Shown: positions 36,950-46,016, counted from the stretch's first letter. The stretch is 57,104 bases of DNA from Helicobacter aurati (GCF_003364265.1 NZ_NXLW01000013.1:1-57104), one strand, 5' to 3'. Numbers and translations are program-made. Notes: generated by a model from the letters alone, not told the origin.

Positions 36950-37765
36950 CTAGTTTCCTGTATGTAATTCTTTATAAAAACTCCTATAATCAGCCAACAA
37001 ACTTCCCGCGCATAACATTCTTGCTTTATTTTTTTGTCCATTATGTTGATCTAAATAACAAATATCATGAATGATTGTCAAATAACCACTGGGCAAAATA
37101 TTAAAATAAATACCATTTTGATATTTCAACAAGGCATACGCATTATAAAAATCCATAAAAACCTCCCCATTTCCAAAAGCTATATCCCTCAAAAATTCGC
37201 TACCATAACGATAACTCGTCAAATTAAAATCAAATTGCTTTAAACACAAGAGCTTTTCCTTGAGTTCTCTTGCTCCTACTGCACTAGCGATTTTTATGAT
37301 GTCTTGTACGTCCAATCCAACAAGAGTCTTAATAAAACGTGAAAGCCTCTCTGAAAAGCCTATAACTGTTTCATTGCGGCTAAACTCAAGGATTAAGTAA
37401 GTTTGCTCAACATTAACGACATTCTCCAACACATTACTTTCTTTAGGAATCGTGATACAAAAAACCTCATAACGTCTACTAAGATCTGCTATTTGCAAGA
37501 TAGTTGTTTCTAACTCTCTCTCAATAAAAGAACGTAATGTTTCTTTCCAATAAGAAGAAAGGCTGGTATGCGTAGGAATTCTCCCACTACTTGTATGCGG
37601 TTGAAATAAAGCACCTTCTTTTTCCAATACCTTGCAATAATTTCTAATAGTTGCAGAAGAAACATTGAAATTTTGTTGTGATTTAAGAAATTCAGAACCA
37701 ATCGGCTCTTTGCTTTTAATATATTCTTGAATAATACCTATAAGCAACTTATTCTTAATACTCAT
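36950..37765 (-). CDS. hrcA: Heat-shock repressor HrcA
   Basis: Repressor that binds CIRCE operators and shuts off chaperone genes; its folding is helped by GroE. The 271 residues start with a winged helix (residues 1-75; IIQEYIKSKEPIGSEFL, VSSATIRNYCKVLEKEG, HTSSGRIPT). The rest is the divergent GAF-like dimer domain found in epsilon-group HrcA. ATG 37765 with AAGGG is preferred over the GTG/ATG-like starts 13 codons upstream. First gene of the operon. Confidence 0.93.
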   Translation of the reverse strand: MSIKNKLLIGIIQEYIKSKEPIGSEFLKSQQNFNVSSATIRNYCKVLEKEGALFQPHTSSGRIPTHTSLSSYWKETLRSFIERELETTILQIADLSRRYEVFCITIPKESNVLENVVNVEQTYLILEFSRNETVIGFSERLSRFIKTLVGLDVQDIIKIASAVGARELKEKLLCLKQFDFNLTSYRYGSEFLRDIAFGNGEVFMDFYNAYALLKYQNGIYFNILPSGYLTIIHDICYLDQHNGQKNKARMLCAGSLLADYRSFYKELHTGN

Positions 37766-37829
37766 AGAAATAGCCCTTAACTTCAATAAAACTATGACTA
37801 GCATTATATCATAAAAAGTAAATAAATTT

Positions 37830-37856
37830 TAGCACTTATAAATAAAAATTGCTAAT
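37830..37856. promoter_or_regulatory. CIRCE-type HrcA operator
   Basis: TTAGCACTT - 9 bases - AATTGCTAA matches the CIRCE consensus TTAGCACTC-N9-GAGTGCTAA with only the inner bases of each arm changed. It lies 64 bases before the hrcA start, as expected for autoregulation of hrcA-grpE-dnaK. Confidence 0.85.
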
Positions 37857-38469
37857 TTCTTTTAAAGTTTAGTCTTACTATATAAAATTTACTAATACTT
37901 ATTACTAAATTTTATTTATATTATTTAATCAAATAATACTTACTAACTTCATTGATTGCTACCTAATCAAACTTCAAATATCGATGCAAATAACGCCTAT
38001 ATAAAGCCATAATGTCTTCTATAATTTATTAAAGAAAAATGAAATATTATGTGTATTTTCTACACCGTAAAATTGCCACTTCACTTATAAGAGTGTAGAA
38101 AAATAGCAACACATTAACTATTTAGGATACAATACAAACAGATTTAAGTTCTTAATAAAGCATAAAGATAGTTTAGCTGCTTGCCTACCTTGCGAAGCCT
38201 ATTATTTGTTGTTTTATTTTGTTACGTAAATCTCTACAATATTGCATTGCTTTATCGATAAGTAACTTTAATTGAATAAACTCCAATGCAATAGCAGACA
38301 ATGTTTTAGCTATTTTGAATAAAGAATCTCAAACGTCACTCAATAGAAAGTTCGTCATACATAACTATCAGGCAAATATTACTTGATACTTATCAATGTA
38401 TATTGAATCGATATTTGAAGTATAGTAAAACACACATTTAACCCATTACTTAATTTAGGAGAAGATTTA
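37857..38469. other. 613-base gene-poor stretch between hrcA and por, with inverted repeats
   Basis: Contains the divergent promoters of hrcA (left) and por (right). A perfect 15-bp inverted repeat, ACTTCAAATATCGAT at 37971-37985 and its complement at 38407-38421, bounds 451 bases. Inside are two more inverted pairs: TTTTCTACAC (38056-38065) with 38093-38102, and TATTGCATTG (38240-38249) with 38284-38293. The minus strand from ATG 38358 to TAG 38185 is open apart from one TGA (38329-38331) and reads coding-like (for example AIALEFIQLKLLIDKAMQYC). No transposase or target duplication is visible. Confidence 0.6.
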
Positions 38470-39030
38470 ATGTTAGAAATCAGATGGCATAGTAGGGCTG
38501 GACAAGGTGCCGTAACGGGTGCAAAAGGACTAGCCGATGTGATTGCTGGTACAGGCAAAGAAGTACAAGCCTTTGCAACTTATGGTTCTGCAAAAAGAGG
38601 TGCAACTATGGCAGCATTTGACAGATTTGATGATTCACCTATTCTCAATCATGAAAAATACATGGAACCAGATTATGTTTTAGTCATAGACCCAGGACTT
38701 ACTTTTATCGCAGATATTTTTGAAAATGAAAAGCCGACAACAAAATACATTATCACAACACATTTAAGCAAAGAAGAGCTCATAGAAAAAAAACCAGAAC
38801 TCAAAGATAGAGAATTCTATATTGTAGATTGCATTAAAATTTCCTTAGAGACTCTAGGCAAACCCATTCCTAATGCGCCTATGCTTGGTGCGTTTATCAA
38901 GCAATCAGGGATACTTGGTATTGAAGAATTTAAAGAGGCTTTTAAGAAAGTTTTGGGGAAAAAACTTCCTCAAAAAATTATCGATGCAAATATGCTCGCC
39001 ATTCAAAGAGCTTATGACGAAGTACAATAA
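38470..39030 (+). CDS. porG: Pyruvate:ferredoxin oxidoreductase gamma subunit
   Basis: Gamma subunit (186 residues) of the four-subunit oxygen-sensitive enzyme that converts pyruvate to acetyl-CoA and CO2. It begins with the family's EIRWHSRAGQGAVTGAKGLA and contains FATYGSAKRGATMAAFDRFDD. GGAG precedes ATG 38470. It is first in the order gamma-delta-alpha-beta, which matches H. pylori HP1108-HP1111. Confidence 0.95.
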   Translation: MLEIRWHSRAGQGAVTGAKGLADVIAGTGKEVQAFATYGSAKRGATMAAFDRFDDSPILNHEKYMEPDYVLVIDPGLTFIADIFENEKPTTKYIITTHLSKEELIEKKPELKDREFYIVDCIKISLETLGKPIPNAPMLGAFIKQSGILGIEEFKEAFKKVLGKKLPQKIIDANMLAIQRAYDEVQ

Positions 39031-39042
39031 GAAAGGAATATC

Positions 39043-39447
39043 ATGCAAAATAGCACTAAAGGTTGGAATGATTTACTTCCGGGCGCAGTTGTCCTCCCTC
39101 TTGAAACAGAAGGAGAAAAAAGCCTTAACTTACATCAAGAAGAGAGAAAATATACAGAATATAGTTCTTATACTCTTAGTGTGGCTCATTGGAGAACAGA
39201 AAAACCTATTTACAACACACAACATTGCATTAATTGCTATCAATGTTGGGTTTACTGTCCAGATAGTTCAATTTTAGTACGCGATGAAAAAATGACGGGT
39301 GTAGACTATCAGCATTGCAAAGGTTGCGGAATATGCGCAAATGTATGCCCGACAAATCCAAAATCTCTTATTATGTATCAGGACTTTGTCAATGTCAATG
39401 ACGCAATTAATCAATGGCCAACTAAACAAAAAAAGTCTAAGGAGTAA
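39043..39447 (+). CDS. porD: Pyruvate:ferredoxin oxidoreductase delta subunit (2[4Fe-4S])
   Basis: Ferredoxin-like subunit of 134 residues. Two 4Fe-4S motifs are visible: CINCYQCWVYCPD and CKGCGICANVCP. A 55-residue N-terminal extension precedes them. Lies 12 bases after porG and 2 bases before porA, so one transcript is certain in practice. Confidence 0.96.
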   Translation: MQNSTKGWNDLLPGAVVLPLETEGEKSLNLHQEERKYTEYSSYTLSVAHWRTEKPIYNTQHCINCYQCWVYCPDSSILVRDEKMTGVDYQHCKGCGICANVCPTNPKSLIMYQDFVNVNDAINQWPTKQKKSKE

Positions 39448-39449
39448 TC

Positions 39450-40673
39450 ATGGCAAAAGTTTATGACTTACAAGATGTTGAGGTATGGGACGGAAACATG
39501 GCTGCAAGCCACGCACTAAGACAAGCACAAATTGATGTAATGGCAGCATATCCAATTACGCCATCTACTCCTATTGTGCAAGATTATGGTAGTTTTGTGG
39601 GAAACGGTTATGTTGATGGAGAATTCGTGCTAGTGGAATCAGAGCACGCCGCTATGAGTGGCTGCGTTGGTGCGGCAGCAGCTGGGGGTAGAGTTGCTAC
39701 TGCTACGAGCTCACAAGGGTTAGCTTTAATGGTTGAAGTACTTTACCAAGCAAGCGGGATGAGATTACCTATTGTTTTAAATCTTGTCAATCGTGCCTTA
39801 GCTTCCCCGCTCAATATCCATGGCGATCACTCTGATATGTATCTATGTCGCGATGCGGGTTGGATTCAGTTGTGTACATGCAATCCACAAGAAGCGTATG
39901 ATTTTAACTTAATGGCTTTTAGAATCGCTGAAGATTATGATGTGCGAGTACCGACAATTGTTAATCAAGATGGCTTCCTAAGCTCGCACACTGCACAAAA
40001 TGTTCGTCCATTAAGTGATGAAGAAGCCTATAAATTCATTGGTGAATACAAAGTCAAGAATGCAATGCTAGATTTTAGTAAACCAATTACTTATGGCGTA
40101 CAAGCAGAAGAAGATTGGCACTACGAACATAAAGCACAACTTCACGCCGCAATAATGGAATCTATGCCAATTATTGAACGAGTCTTTAAAGAGTTTAAAG
40201 AAAAAACAGGACGTGAATACAAGCCTGTTATGAGCTATGATATGGAAGACGCTGAAGTAGCAATATTTGCTATCGGCACAACCGCAGAATCCGCGCGAAT
40301 CGCAGCAAGAGCCATGCGTTCAAAAGGCGTAAAGGCTGGTGTTGTTACTCTTCACGTCTTACGTCCTTTTCCCTACGAGCAAATAGGAAAAGCTTTCAGC
40401 AATATAAAGGCAGTAGCTATTATGGATAAATCTTCTCCGGGTGGTGCTATGGGTGCTATGTTTAATGAAGTCGCTCCGGCTATCTATCACACAAACAATA
40501 AGAATCCAATTCTTTCCAATTACATTTATGGTTTGGGCGAAAGAGATTTAACACAGAAAGATATTATTGCTATCTATGAGGAATTAGCAGCAGACGTACA
40601 AGCTGGGAAACTCACACATAAAACACAACAATGGATTTGTCTACGTGGTCAAACAATGGGTTTCCATGAATAG
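39450..40673 (+). CDS. porA: Pyruvate:ferredoxin oxidoreductase alpha subunit
   Basis: Alpha subunit of 407 residues that forms the pyrimidine-domain half of the active site. Features include AYPITPSTPIVQDYG, VESEHAAMSGCVGAAAAGGRVATATSSQGL and ADVVTLHVLRPFPYE-like RVVTLHVLRPFP (here GVVTLHVLRPFP). It follows porD by 2 bases with AAGGAG. No sign of truncation. Confidence 0.96.
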   Translation: MAKVYDLQDVEVWDGNMAASHALRQAQIDVMAAYPITPSTPIVQDYGSFVGNGYVDGEFVLVESEHAAMSGCVGAAAAGGRVATATSSQGLALMVEVLYQASGMRLPIVLNLVNRALASPLNIHGDHSDMYLCRDAGWIQLCTCNPQEAYDFNLMAFRIAEDYDVRVPTIVNQDGFLSSHTAQNVRPLSDEEAYKFIGEYKVKNAMLDFSKPITYGVQAEEDWHYEHKAQLHAAIMESMPIIERVFKEFKEKTGREYKPVMSYDMEDAEVAIFAIGTTAESARIAARAMRSKGVKAGVVTLHVLRPFPYEQIGKAFSNIKAVAIMDKSSPGGAMGAMFNEVAPAIYHTNNKNPILSNYIYGLGERDLTQKDIIAIYEELAADVQAGKLTHKTQQWICLRGQTMGFHE

Positions 40674-40708
40674 TGAATATATAAATTTAAGATTCTAAAG
40701 GAAGTATA

Positions 40709-41653
40709 ATGACAAAAGAATTTAAAAATCTCAAACAATTTAGCAAAACCGCTGAAAGATTCGAAGGCGCGCATTTATTGTGTCCTGGTTGCGCACATGG
40801 TATGATTGTACGTGAAGTATTAAATGCTGTGGATGGACCGCTTGCTATTGGAAATTCCACTGGTTGTTTGGAAGTTTCTACTGCAGTGTATCCACATACC
40901 TCATGGAATGTTCCTTGGATCCATATAGGCTTTGAAAACGGTTCAACCGCTATTTGTGGTGTTGAAGCAATGTATAAGGCACTTGAAAAAAAAGGTAGAT
41001 ACACAGGGCAAAAACCAAAATTCGTAGCATTTGGTGGTGACGGCGCAACGTATGATATTGGATTCCAATTTATTAGTGGATGTTTTGAGAGAGGGCATGA
41101 CTTCACATATATTTGCCTTGACAATGAAGTGTATGCCAATACAGGTGGACAACGAAGCGGTTCTACGCCGCTCGGGGCAAGCACTTCTACAACTCCAGCA
41201 GGAAGAGTAAGTTACGGTAAAAAGCAAAAAAAGAAAGACTTACTTAATATAATGGCAGCCCATGGCAGCCCGTATGTTGCACAAGTAGCCCCCAATAAAT
41301 GGAAAGATATGAATGCAAAAATCAAAAAAGCTATCGATACAGAAGGTCCGACATTTATCAACGCGATGAGTGCTTGCACAACTGAATGGAAATTCGACTC
41401 AAATCACACAATTGAAATGAGTGATTTAGCAGTAGAAAGTCTCGTTTTTCCTCTCTATGAAATTGTCAATGGACATGAGTTACGTATCACTTACCGACCT
41501 AAAAAAATTATTCCAGTAAGAGAATATCTTGCAGCACAAGGTCGCTTTAAACACCTCTTCAAGCCAGAAAATGAACATATTATCGAACAATTCCAAAAAG
41601 ATGTAGACGATAGATGGGAAATGCTTCAAAGGCGAGAAGAAGCAAAACTATAA
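40709..41653 (+). CDS. porB: Pyruvate:ferredoxin oxidoreductase beta subunit
   Basis: Thiamine-diphosphate-binding beta subunit of 314 residues with the cluster-ligand motif LCPGCAHG, the TPP motif FGGDGATYDIGFQ...DNEVYANTGGQRSG, and a Cys near residue 215. It follows porA by 35 bases, AAGG upstream. A hairpin at 41698-41728 (AATCCTAT/ATAGGATT) lies beyond the stop. Confidence 0.96.
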   Translation: MTKEFKNLKQFSKTAERFEGAHLLCPGCAHGMIVREVLNAVDGPLAIGNSTGCLEVSTAVYPHTSWNVPWIHIGFENGSTAICGVEAMYKALEKKGRYTGQKPKFVAFGGDGATYDIGFQFISGCFERGHDFTYICLDNEVYANTGGQRSGSTPLGASTSTTPAGRVSYGKKQKKKDLLNIMAAHGSPYVAQVAPNKWKDMNAKIKKAIDTEGPTFINAMSACTTEWKFDSNHTIEMSDLAVESLVFPLYEIVNGHELRITYRPKKIIPVREYLAAQGRFKHLFKPENEHIIEQFQKDVDDRWEMLQRREEAKL

Positions 41654-41989
41654 CTTTAAGAACAAACGGGATTCCAAAAAGATTCTGCGTTTGCAATAAT
41701 CCTATCCATTCCACATGAGAATAGGATTAGACACAAACGTAATACTGCAATATTTACTGAATCCACACAGCAATTAACCAACCAAACCACACAACATAAT
41801 TATAAAATCTAACACGTATTAGATTACGACACTTATCAAACTACGATGAACTAGAAACGCTAGATTTAACAGAATTTGAGTTTGTATAATAAAATATTTT
41901 ATAATTTCGCTCTTATTGAGGCTATTATAAAAAGCAACCTCAAGTCATTCATTGATTGACAACACGTTAAATACTCATAAAGGAATAAC
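41654..41989. other. 336-base gap after porB with hairpins and promoter-like boxes
   Basis: No gene seen. Contains AATCCTAT (41698-41705) pairing with ATAGGATT (41721-41728), a possible por terminator without a T-run; the hairpin AATCTAA/TTAGATT around 41808-41827; and TATAAT boxes at 41886-41891 and 41901-41906 that could serve the next gene. Confidence 0.45.
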
Positions 41990-42553
41990 ATGCAAGTCTA
42001 CATCGTTCATGGTTTTGAAGCCTATCCACAAAAACATTGGTTTATGTGGCTAAGAGATGAACTCTCCAAGCAACACGTTTCTACTTATATCCCCGCTATG
42101 CCAAATGCTGCAAATCCTATACCAGAGGAATGGGATTCTACTCTACAAAGCGAGGTAAAAAATATCGACAAAAATACATACTTCATCGGGCATAGTCTTG
42201 GCTGCATTGCAACCTTACGATTTCTTTCTATATTGCAAGAAAGAACACAAATCGGTGGAATCATCCTTGTTTCTGGTTTTGACAAAAGCCTAGACAGTCT
42301 CCCGCAGCTTAATCACTTTATGAATATAAATCTTGAGTACAACAAGCTCTGTTCGCTCACAGCCCAGCGACTTGTAATTTCAGCACGAAATGATAACATT
42401 GTGCCAACACAGCTAAGTCAAATCCTTGCACAGAATCTACGGGCAACTTTTATCCAAACAGATACAGGAGGGCACTTTATGCAAGATGATAACTTTACAA
42501 GTTTCCCACTACTTTTTCATCAACTCACATTTTTCTTTGCAAACAACTCTTAA
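41990..42553 (+). CDS. Alpha/beta hydrolase, YdeN/RBBP9 family
   Basis: A 187-residue serine hydrolase-like protein. VYIVHGFEAYPQKHWFMWL at the start, the nucleophile elbow GHSLG (Ser about 68), a late Asp in ARNDNIVPT and His in TGGHF complete the triad. The substrate is unknown. AAAGGA precedes ATG 41990. A 51-base segment of this gene (42043-42093) is repeated exactly at 44189-44239. Confidence 0.85.
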   Translation: MQVYIVHGFEAYPQKHWFMWLRDELSKQHVSTYIPAMPNAANPIPEEWDSTLQSEVKNIDKNTYFIGHSLGCIATLRFLSILQERTQIGGIILVSGFDKSLDSLPQLNHFMNINLEYNKLCSLTAQRLVISARNDNIVPTQLSQILAQNLRATFIQTDTGGHFMQDDNFTSFPLLFHQLTFFFANNS

Positions 42554-42637
42554 GGCACATAAACTAAACAAGCAACAAAAATCGCTAGACAATTATCTCT
42601 AAAACTATTAAGTCTAGTCTTAAGGGAAATATAATCA

Positions 42638-44053
42638 ATGAATATTCATTACCAACAAAAATATAATGTTACAGAATTTAATGCACAAGAAAGAACGCAA
42701 GACTTTCTTCCTAAAGATTCTAAGATTCTAGAATCTAATCCCACTCAAAAGAGAATACATTCCGCTATGTCAAACCAACACACGCTATCTTCACAAGGCA
42801 AAACTTCGGAATCTTCTTTGAAAGATTCTAAAAAATACCATCACAAAGAATCGCATTTCAACAACAGCAAAGAACCAACAAAAATACCTTACCTCGCGCT
42901 ACTTACTCTATCTTTCGCAGTCTTTGTTTTTAACACCTCTGAATTTGTACCTATTGGATTATTAAGCTTGATAGCTAATGATTTTACCATGAGTGAAGCG
43001 AAAGTCGGAATGCTCATCACAATGTATGCGTGGGTCGTTGCTCTCGTTTCATTGCCTTTAATGCTGCTACTTTCAAAAGTTGAGCTCAAAAGACTCATGT
43101 TGCTTGTGATTAGCATATTTGTATTAAGCCATATTATCTCTGCCCTCTCACAAAATTATTTCATGCTTATGCTCTCTCGCATTGGTGTGGCATGCGCCCA
43201 CGCGATATTTTGGTCAATTGCTTCACCTATGGCTGTACGACTCGTACCTAAAAACAAACAAAGTCTCGCTTTAAGCTTTATTATTACAGGTAGTGCAATC
43301 GCTATCATTCTAGGACTACCGTTAGGACGTGTGATAGGGCTGCATTTAGGATGGAGAATAAGTTTTTTAGCAATCGGGGGTACGGCTTTGTTGGTTGGAA
43401 TTTTACTCTGGCAAATTTTCCCTAAATTACCTAACACAGATTCTCTTTCTCTTAATGCTCTACCTAAGATTCTCAAAAATAAGAATCTTACTGCTATTTA
43501 TCTTATCACAGCTGTTTTGGTTACTGCGCATTTTACAGCTTATAGCTATATCGAGCCATTTTTAGCCCATATAGCACATTTCAGCGAACAAGGTATTACG
43601 TTTACATTGGTGGCATTCGGAGCAATTGGCATTGTGGGAAGCTTTATTTTCACAAAATACTATGAAGGAAGGGTGAACTTCTTTGTTGCTATGGCTCTGT
43701 TTGGAATCTGTATAAGCCTCTTGTTATTGCATATTATGGCAACACATGTTTACTTAACTCTTATTATTTGTCTTTTTTGGGGGCTTGCTATGACGCTCTT
43801 TAACCTTACCTTTCAATCTCAAGTTATCTTCCTCGCGCCGCGGGCTACGGCTATTGCCATGTCAATCTACTCTGGCATCTATAATGTCGGCATAGGTAAT
43901 GGAGCATTAATCGGAGGACTAATCAGTGAATCGTTTAATATCCGTTATATTGGTTATAGCGGTGGCGTCATCGCCATATTAGTGTGTGGATTCTATATCA
44001 AACAAATTATTTTTAGCAAACATATCAAAAATAAGAATACAACCTATAAATAA
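42638..44053 (+). CDS. MFS transporter, SotB/AraJ-like sugar or drug exporter
   Basis: A 471-residue transporter with twelve membrane helices in the order of the DHA1 family. VFVFNTSEFVPIGLL in helix 1 and RIGVACAHAIFWSIASPMAVRLVP are typical of SotB/AraJ sugar exporters. An N-terminal hydrophilic extension of about 85 residues, rich in Ser/Lys/Gln, is unusual; an internal ATG (codon 44) has no ribosome site. AAGGG precedes ATG 42638. Confidence 0.85.
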   Translation: MNIHYQQKYNVTEFNAQERTQDFLPKDSKILESNPTQKRIHSAMSNQHTLSSQGKTSESSLKDSKKYHHKESHFNNSKEPTKIPYLALLTLSFAVFVFNTSEFVPIGLLSLIANDFTMSEAKVGMLITMYAWVVALVSLPLMLLLSKVELKRLMLLVISIFVLSHIISALSQNYFMLMLSRIGVACAHAIFWSIASPMAVRLVPKNKQSLALSFIITGSAIAIILGLPLGRVIGLHLGWRISFLAIGGTALLVGILLWQIFPKLPNTDSLSLNALPKILKNKNLTAIYLITAVLVTAHFTAYSYIEPFLAHIAHFSEQGITFTLVAFGAIGIVGSFIFTKYYEGRVNFFVAMALFGICISLLLLHIMATHVYLTLIICLFWGLAMTLFNLTFQSQVIFLAPRATAIAMSIYSGIYNVGIGNGALIGGLISESFNIRYIGYSGGVIAILVCGFYIKQIIFSKHIKNKNTTYK

Positions 44054-44188
44054 AAAGATTCCCGATACAACAATTCAGTAAATAGATGACATAAGCGCAT
44101 GTAAGTATTCCTTTCTATTATCTTAAAATACAAAAATCATGCGATAAATCCCCGTATTGGAATCATCTCAATAACAAAATACAATTGG

Positions 44189-44239
44189 TATGTGGCTAAG
44201 AGATGAACTCTCCAAGCAACACGTTTCTACTTATATCCC
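44189..44239. repeat. 51-bp exact duplicate of a hydrolase segment
   Basis: Bases 44189-44239 match 42043-42093, inside the YdeN-like hydrolase gene, without a mismatch, in the same orientation. The copy begins TATGTGGCTAAGAGATG and is flanked by partly similar bases (ATTGG). It is out of any gene, 10 bases beyond the methyltransferase stop. It looks like a scar of insertion or recombination. Confidence 0.95.
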
Positions 44240-44249
44240 GGCCTCGCTA

Positions 44250-45140
44250 CTAAAACAATGTATTTGTTAGCCTCGAGTATACATAAGAAGTTGCAAGTTT
44301 TACGTATTCCTTGCTAACTTCATAGCCCATAAAATTTCTTTTGAGCTCCAAAGCAGCAAGTGCGCTTGTGCCACTCCCCATAAAAGGGTCTAGGATAATA
44401 TCCTGTTCAAAACTATAAAATTCTATTAGCCTTTTGGGCAATTCCAGCGGAAAAGGGGCTGGATGCCCGATTTTTTTTGCGCTAACAGCTGGAAACCGCC
44501 AAATAGACTTGCTCCATTCCATAAAATTTTCTTTGGAAATGGAATCTTGTTTATCGTTTTTCTTTTTCTCGCGTTTAAAATCGCCTTTGGAAAAAACTAA
44601 AATATATTCGTGTGTATCTCTTAGCACAGGATTACTAGCGCTCTTAAAGCTCCCCCAAGCAAGGCTAACTCCACTGCTTGCGCTTTTATCCCAAATAATT
44701 TCACCTCGCATTAAAAAACCAAGCTCTAGCATTATTTGATTAATATACATTGTAAGGGGGATATAGGGTTTTCTACCAATATTCGCGATATTAATACAAG
44801 CCCTACCACCATTGACTAAAACTCTATAGGTTTCTGCAAGGACATTTTTTAAAAGCTGTAAATATTCCTCTAGGCTTAAGTCATCATCATAATCTTTTCT
44901 CACATTATAAGGAGGCGAGGTTACCATTAAATGCACACTATTATCGGGGAGCTCTGGCATATTTTCGCTACTGTGGTTAAAAATTGTATTTAAATTTTGT
45001 GGCAAAATTTCATTTTCGTTTTGTGCTTTTTCTTTTTTTGTTTGTAAATTACCATAAAGCTTTGAATGATAGAACTCTGAAGAATCATGTCCAATTCTAG
45101 CACTTACACCAAAAGAAGAGGTTTTGGTATGTTTGGTCAT
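44250..45140 (-). CDS. Beta-class DNA methyltransferase, solitary
   Basis: A 296-residue site-specific DNA methyltransferase. The catalytic motif TSPPY (residues 74-78) precedes the AdoMet motif DPFMGSGTSALAA (251 onwards), the beta-class order. TSPPY is commonest in N4-cytosine enzymes but occurs in N6-adenine ones. No restriction endonuclease gene lies beside it. Residues 183-205 form a Lys-rich variable segment that could be part of the target-recognition region. An A8 run lies in the AKKIG segment (44471-44478). The target sequence cannot be read from the DNA. Confidence 0.88.
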   Translation of the reverse strand: MTKHTKTSSFGVSARIGHDSSEFYHSKLYGNLQTKKEKAQNENEILPQNLNTIFNHSSENMPELPDNSVHLMVTSPPYNVRKDYDDDLSLEEYLQLLKNVLAETYRVLVNGGRACINIANIGRKPYIPLTMYINQIMLELGFLMRGEIIWDKSASSGVSLAWGSFKSASNPVLRDTHEYILVFSKGDFKREKKKNDKQDSISKENFMEWSKSIWRFPAVSAKKIGHPAPFPLELPKRLIEFYSFEQDIILDPFMGSGTSALAALELKRNFMGYEVSKEYVKLATSYVYSRLTNTLF

Positions 45141-45199
45141 CTTATTTCCTTTAATATTGCCAAAAAATGTTCTGCAATTTGTATTTCACTATTATAAAA

Positions 45200-45793
45200 T
45201 TATAAGAGTTCTTTCCCGATCCTACCACTTCTATTTTTATCAATAGACTGCAAATACGCATAAATACGTCGTTTATAATGAAAAGTGTCTAATTTATAAT
45301 TCATAATATCCCGACATTCATCAATACTATCTTTTCCTTTAAATAAGAGATAGTTACCTTGCCCTGCTAGTAAATGCTTACTTTGTGCAATCAGTACATC
45401 ACTCTTGCAAACCGCTCGAGAAGTGATTAAATCTGCAGTAATAGAAGAAACATTATAAGAGAAGTCGGCAATGATTCTCACATTTCGCAAATCAAGCGAT
45501 AAAACGGCATATTCTAAAAACGCGACTCTTTTTCTACGCGGTTCAATTAAATAGAAATAAGAATCTGGATAATAACAAGCTAAAGGAATGGCGGGAAACC
45601 CTGCTCCGCTGCCTATATCAACACAGACGCTAAAAGCACGCAAAAACCGCACTGGATACAAGCTATCATCAATATGTGATTCAATAGCCTGTTGATTAGT
45701 TGCGCCTGTCAAATTATGAATTGCATTCCAATGTAACAAAAGCTGGCTAAAGTCAAGGAGGGTAGAGATGCAACTTGGCTTGATATTTGACAT
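45200..45793 (-). CDS. rsmG: 16S rRNA m7G527 methyltransferase RsmG
   Basis: Rossmann-fold methyltransferase (GidB) of 197 residues that modifies 16S rRNA at G527. Recognisable are WNAIHNLTG, the AdoMet loop CVDIGSGAGFPAIPLA, LIEPRRKRVAFLEYA and TSRAV. Length is typical for epsilon-group RsmG. It lies upstream of the methyltransferase gene on the same strand, 59 bases away. Confidence 0.95.
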   Translation of the reverse strand: MSNIKPSCISTLLDFSQLLLHWNAIHNLTGATNQQAIESHIDDSLYPVRFLRAFSVCVDIGSGAGFPAIPLACYYPDSYFYLIEPRRKRVAFLEYAVLSLDLRNVRIIADFSYNVSSITADLITSRAVCKSDVLIAQSKHLLAGQGNYLLFKGKDSIDECRDIMNYKLDTFHYKRRIYAYLQSIDKNRSGRIGKELL

Positions 45794-45992
45794 ACTTAAT
45801 CCTTATTGATGGCATAGTTCTTGTATTGTAGTAGCAACTATCAAATAAAAGTAATATTTGATAATAGAGCAATATTCTAGTATGATATTGCCATTCTTTC
45901 ATTGTTGGAATAAAGAATCACAAATGATTATCTTGTTATCACAATGCAAAACAAAGTCAAACATCTTACTTTTTTGTCAAATGAGGTAAACT

Positions 45993-46016
45993 ATGCAAAG
46001 AGCTATTGACTTCTAA
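45993..46016 (+). CDS. Seven-codon leader ORF before the ABC permease
   Basis: ATG-CAA-AGA-GCT-ATT-GAC-TTC-TAA with GAGG five bases upstream. It ends 15 bases before the most upstream ATG of the permease frame. A leader peptide that affects translation of the permease is possible; chance is equally likely. Confidence 0.3.
   Translation: MQRAIDF

Noticed and set aside
37971-38421. Intact insertion sequence
   Set aside because: No transposase frame and no matching target duplication flank the inverted repeats.
44471-44478. A8 (T8 on plus) tract in the methyltransferase as a phase switch
   Set aside because: Eight bases of A occur also in porB, porG, yggS and clpA, so it is common in this genome and too short to argue for slippage.
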